This document shows, in pieces, positions 6,028 to 8,237 of a DNA stretch of 8,237 nt. This stretch comes from an uncultured Alphaproteobacteria bacterium. Lineage in GTDB: Bacteria > Pseudomonadota > Alphaproteobacteria > Thalassobaculales > Thalassobaculaceae. The stretch covers positions 1 to 8,237 of the forward strand of contig CALIMD010000013.1 of assembly GCA_938028645.1 (NCBI GenBank). The letters run 5' to 3'. Position numbers and translations under genes: made by a program. Under the pieces are notes generated by a model that was given only the letters and a program-made list of their open reading frames with translations, made no database searches and had not been told where the DNA came from. Numbering within the stretch: position 1 is the stretch's first letter; every line of letters starts with the position of its first letter.

Positions 6028-7463
6028 AACTGTACCGTCACCCATTTAAGTTCAGTCATAGCTTCCATATCAGCATCAGTTCCTTCTCTTCCAACTCCAC
6101 TCTCACCGTTTCCACCAAAAGGAACATGCGCTTCATCATGAATAGTTGGGCCATTTATGTGACACATACCAGCTTCAATATTACGAGCAAAATGAAATGC
6201 CCGACCTATATCTTTGGTAAAGATTGCTGAAGATAATCCATATTCTGTATCATTGGCCCGCTTCAACCCTTCTTCATAGCTATCAATTGGGTAAATAGAT
6301 GTAACTGGCCCAAAGGTCTCAGTTTTACACACTGTCATTTCTTCCGTTACGTTGGTTAAAAGGGTTGGCTTACATCTGTTTCCATCCCATTCTCCCCCAA
6401 CAACAATAGTTGCTCCCTTCGCTACGGCATCTGCAATGTGCTCTTTAATTCTATTCCTTTGCCTTTCCGAAATTATTGGTGCAATTACTGTATTTGGATC
6501 GCGTAGATCACCCATTCCGACTTTTGAAGCCACTTGTGAAAACCGTTTTACAAATTCCTCATAAATTGGCCGTTCGACATAAAACCTACTTGAACCTATA
6601 CAAGCCTGCCCAGCAAACATAAAAATTGATCTTGCCGCCAACGGAACCGTTTTTTCAAGATCAGCGTCCGCTAATATTACGGTAGGACTTTTTCCACCAA
6701 GTTCCAAAGTATTAGGCGTTTTATTCTTTGCGCAAATTTCATTAATGTGTTGGCCAACGACTGAAGAACCAGTAAAAGAAACAAAATCAATATCTTTATC
6801 ACCAGTAAGCTCATCACCAATTTCATGCCCAAGCCCAGTTACAACGTTATAAGAACCAGCTGGAAACCCAGCAGATTCAATAATCTCCGCAAAAATAATG
6901 GTCAAATGAGGCGCCATCTCTGAAGGTAAATGAACCACGGTATTTCCCAATGCGATAGCATTGCAAACCAATCTAGTGGTTTTAATTAACGGCACGTTAA
7001 AGGGAGTAATAACTGCAACAACACCTAAAGGTTCTCTGATAGACATTGAGAATTTTTCTGGAGCATCTGATGGGATTGTTTCCCCACGAACATTACGACA
7101 CATTCCTGCAGCTGCTCGAACCATAGTCAAACCTTTTGAGAATTCAAACATAGCTTTTTGTATTGGCGACCCTATTTCATCAATCAAACAGTCTATCAAA
7201 TCAGATTTACGCTCTTCCATGAGCTCTGCAACCCGGAGAAGCATTCGCTCCCGGTCCATAGGTAAAGTTTCTTTATACCCGATAAAAGCTGATTTAGCTT
7301 CTTTTATGGCTTTTTTAATATCATTTTTTGTTCCTTTAGCTCCAAAAGCATATAAGCTGTCGTCAATAGGATTTTGTATTTCGAAGACTTCTCCGTTCTC
7401 CCCTTCTACCCATTTTCCTCCAATGAATTGCTTAAATGTGTTTACGTCAGCCTTTTTATTCAT
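6024..7463 (-). CDS. Aldehyde dehydrogenase, aromatic-aldehyde (vanillin dehydrogenase-like) type
   Basis: NAD(P)-dependent aldehyde dehydrogenase of 479 residues, normal family length, oxidising an aldehyde to its acid in the cytoplasm. Seen in order: ITPFNVP with N156 (oxyanion hole), FTGSSVVG (230-237, cofactor loop), LELGGKSP with the general base E254, GQACIGSSR with nucleophile C288, and ETFGP (382-386). The C-terminal INGPTIHDEAHVPFGG (436-451) followed by TELKWVTVQ resembles the vanillin/benzaldehyde dehydrogenase clade as I remember it. Two departures stand out. The cofactor-binding Lys of the usual K-P-S-E is Leu (L179), with E182 kept. The usual G-G-x-K-x-S-G near the end reads GGNGESG, without the Lys. 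The start is supported by GGAG seven bases upstream. It lies 45 bases after the first GST and overlaps the second GST by four bases, so it is the middle of a tight operon. The substrate is probably an aromatic or hydrophobic aldehyde, by inference only. Confidence 0.94.
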   Translation of the reverse strand: MNKKADVNTFKQFIGGKWVEGENGEVFEIQNPIDDSLYAFGAKGTKNDIKKAIKEAKSAFIGYKETLPMDRERMLLRVAELMEERKSDLIDCLIDEIGSPIQKAMFEFSKGLTMVRAAAGMCRNVRGETIPSDAPEKFSMSIREPLGVVAVITPFNVPLIKTTRLVCNAIALGNTVVHLPSEMAPHLTIIFAEIIESAGFPAGSYNVVTGLGHEIGDELTGDKDIDFVSFTGSSVVGQHINEICAKNKTPNTLELGGKSPTVILADADLEKTVPLAARSIFMFAGQACIGSSRFYVERPIYEEFVKRFSQVASKVGMGDLRDPNTVIAPIISERQRNRIKEHIADAVAKGATIVVGGEWDGNRCKPTLLTNVTEEMTVCKTETFGPVTSIYPIDSYEEGLKRANDTEYGLSSAIFTKDIGRAFHFARNIEAGMCHINGPTIHDEAHVPFGGNGESGVGREGTDADMEAMTELKWVTVQL

Positions 7464-7470
7464 TGAATAT

Positions 7471-7474
7471 CTCC
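7471..7474 (-). promoter_or_regulatory. Ribosome binding site of the ALDH gene (GGAG)
   Basis: The minus strand reads TTGGAG seven bases before the ATG at 7463, in the 45-base gap after the first GST gene. It supports translation starting at this ATG. Confidence 0.65.
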
Positions 7475-7508
7475 AATTTCAGCTTTTCTAGTAAATAAAT
7501 TCATATTT

Positions 7509-8237
7509 CTAAACTTTTGAAAAATCAGGGCACCACTTTATTATCCCTTCTTTATAACTTCGCTTCTTACTGCACTCATCAGCCCACCTAGAAATATTTT
7601 TATATCTTTCAAATGGATATCCGCATCCAATAAGTACAAAATGCAAAGGAATCCAAGAAATGTCAGCTAAAGAAAATTGATCTCCCATAATCCATTTGTT
7701 GTTTTCCAACTTATCGTCCAACTTTAAGAAACACTGATCTAAAATCTCAATTGATTTAGCAATATCTTTATCTCCAAAAGCATTGCTTCCTGAATGTTTG
7801 GAATGAAAATCTTTTAACTCCTTGTTTTTTTGGAGTGCATTATATTTCTTCTCTTCTTCAGAAGTCTTTTTCACTTTCTTCTGAATCATAGTTGCGTAAA
7901 CATAAGGTTTTACCGCTGGAACGTGAATTGAGCCCGCTAGTTTTAACCATTCCAACATCTCAGTTTCAGACTCTTTAACGCGCAATGAGGGAACAGGATA
8001 CTCATTATCAATGTAATCAATTATTTCATTAGACTCTATATGAATTACACCATTATCGATTAAAGTTGGAACTAAGCCATTTGGATTGATGTTAAAATAC
8101 TCATCCGTTATGTTTTCTTTCTTTTTTAGATCAATATGGTGACTAGTCCAATCCAAACCTTTTTCTATTAAAGTCATCCTTACCCGCATTGAACAATTTG
8201 AGATACCTCCATGATAGAGATGAATGCCTTTTACTTT
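7509..8237 (-). CDS. Glutathione S-transferase with S-x-C-S-M active-site motif, 5' end missing
   Basis: GST-family enzyme; 242 residues are visible and the reading frame continues past the right edge. The first 16 visible residues, K-V-K-G-I-H-L-Y-H-G-G-I-S-N-C-S, have no start codon, and GST domains normally begin a few residues before the LYH strand, so only a few codons are probably missing. The N-terminal domain has LYHGGISNCSMRVR (S13 and C15 as candidate catalytic residues), the cis-proline in GLVPTL (P57) and ESNEIIDYID. The C-terminal domain has a charged Lys/Glu-rich stretch (about 118-150) and WIMGDQFSLADISWIPL (182-198), the helical GST core motif. The S-x-C-S-M signature and the C-terminal pattern resemble tetrachlorohydroquinone dehalogenase PcpC from memory. 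The internal ATG at 8187-8189 is not a credible start, because it would delete the active-site strand. It is the first visible gene of the operon; its promoter is outside the window. Confidence 0.87.
   Translation of the reverse strand, partial: KVKGIHLYHGGISNCSMRVRMTLIEKGLDWTSHHIDLKKKENITDEYFNINPNGLVPTLIDNGVIHIESNEIIDYIDNEYPVPSLRVKESETEMLEWLKLAGSIHVPAVKPYVYATMIQKKVKKTSEEEKKYNALQKNKELKDFHSKHSGSNAFGDKDIAKSIEILDQCFLKLDDKLENNKWIMGDQFSLADISWIPLHFVLIGCGYPFERYKNISRWADECSKKRSYKEGIIKWCPDFSKV

Noticed and set aside
6961..7491. 176-residue open frame on the plus strand
   Set aside because: It is antisense to the N-terminal half of the ALDH gene, which has all catalytic motifs; a shadow frame.
1..8237. 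Search for CRISPR arrays, tRNA or rRNA genes, transposases and long direct repeats
   Set aside because: None was seen by reading; the window is filled by ordinary protein genes with short gaps.

Overview
The window is AT-rich bacterial DNA, densely coded, with no gene-free stretch above 300 bases. It looks like a low-GC alphaproteobacterium, possibly a marine one related to Rhodobacterales or SAR116. The pointers are the gene content and the coxB-ctaB order without coxA between them, as I recall from Paracoccus and Rhodobacter. The divergent TldD gene and the glutathione-based enzymes fit the same assignment. I cannot name a genus from sequence alone.

Layout. (1) Bases 1-1452, minus strand: the start of a cytochrome c oxidase biogenesis operon. 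coxB (subunit II, CuA site intact) is followed by ctaB/cyoE (heme O synthase), which is cut by the left edge. (2) Bases 1453-1626: the divergent coxB/tldD intergenic region, with two short inverted repeats and a candidate -10 box for coxB. (3) Bases 1627-3063, plus strand: tldD, one subunit of the TldD/TldE zinc metalloprotease. (4) Bases 3149-8237, minus strand: a co-directional cluster read right to left. It runs GST (5' end cut by the right edge), aldehyde dehydrogenase, a second GST, a short-chain dehydrogenase, and then, after 105 bases, a two-domain OsmC-like protein.

How the genes work together. The first block is respiratory: CoxB carries CuA, and CtaB supplies the farnesylated heme precursor for the oxidase. 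The second block looks like a catabolic or detoxification operon. The ALDH stop and GST start overlap as ATGA, and the next gaps are 14 and 45 bases, so the four enzyme genes are probably co-transcribed. Two glutathione transferases with an S-x-C motif, an aldehyde dehydrogenase of aromatic-aldehyde (vanillin dehydrogenase-like) character and an SDR alcohol dehydrogenase recall the logic of glutathione-dependent aryl-ether cleavage (LigD/LigE/LigF/LigG in Sphingobium) or reductive dehalogenation (PcpC). The substrate cannot be read from the sequence. The cluster is the part of the window most likely to be undescribed.

Unusual points include a non-canonical cofactor-loop residue in the ALDH, an uneven cysteine complement in the tandem OsmC protein, and a small ORF at the tldD/OsmC convergent junction that may be a remnant.
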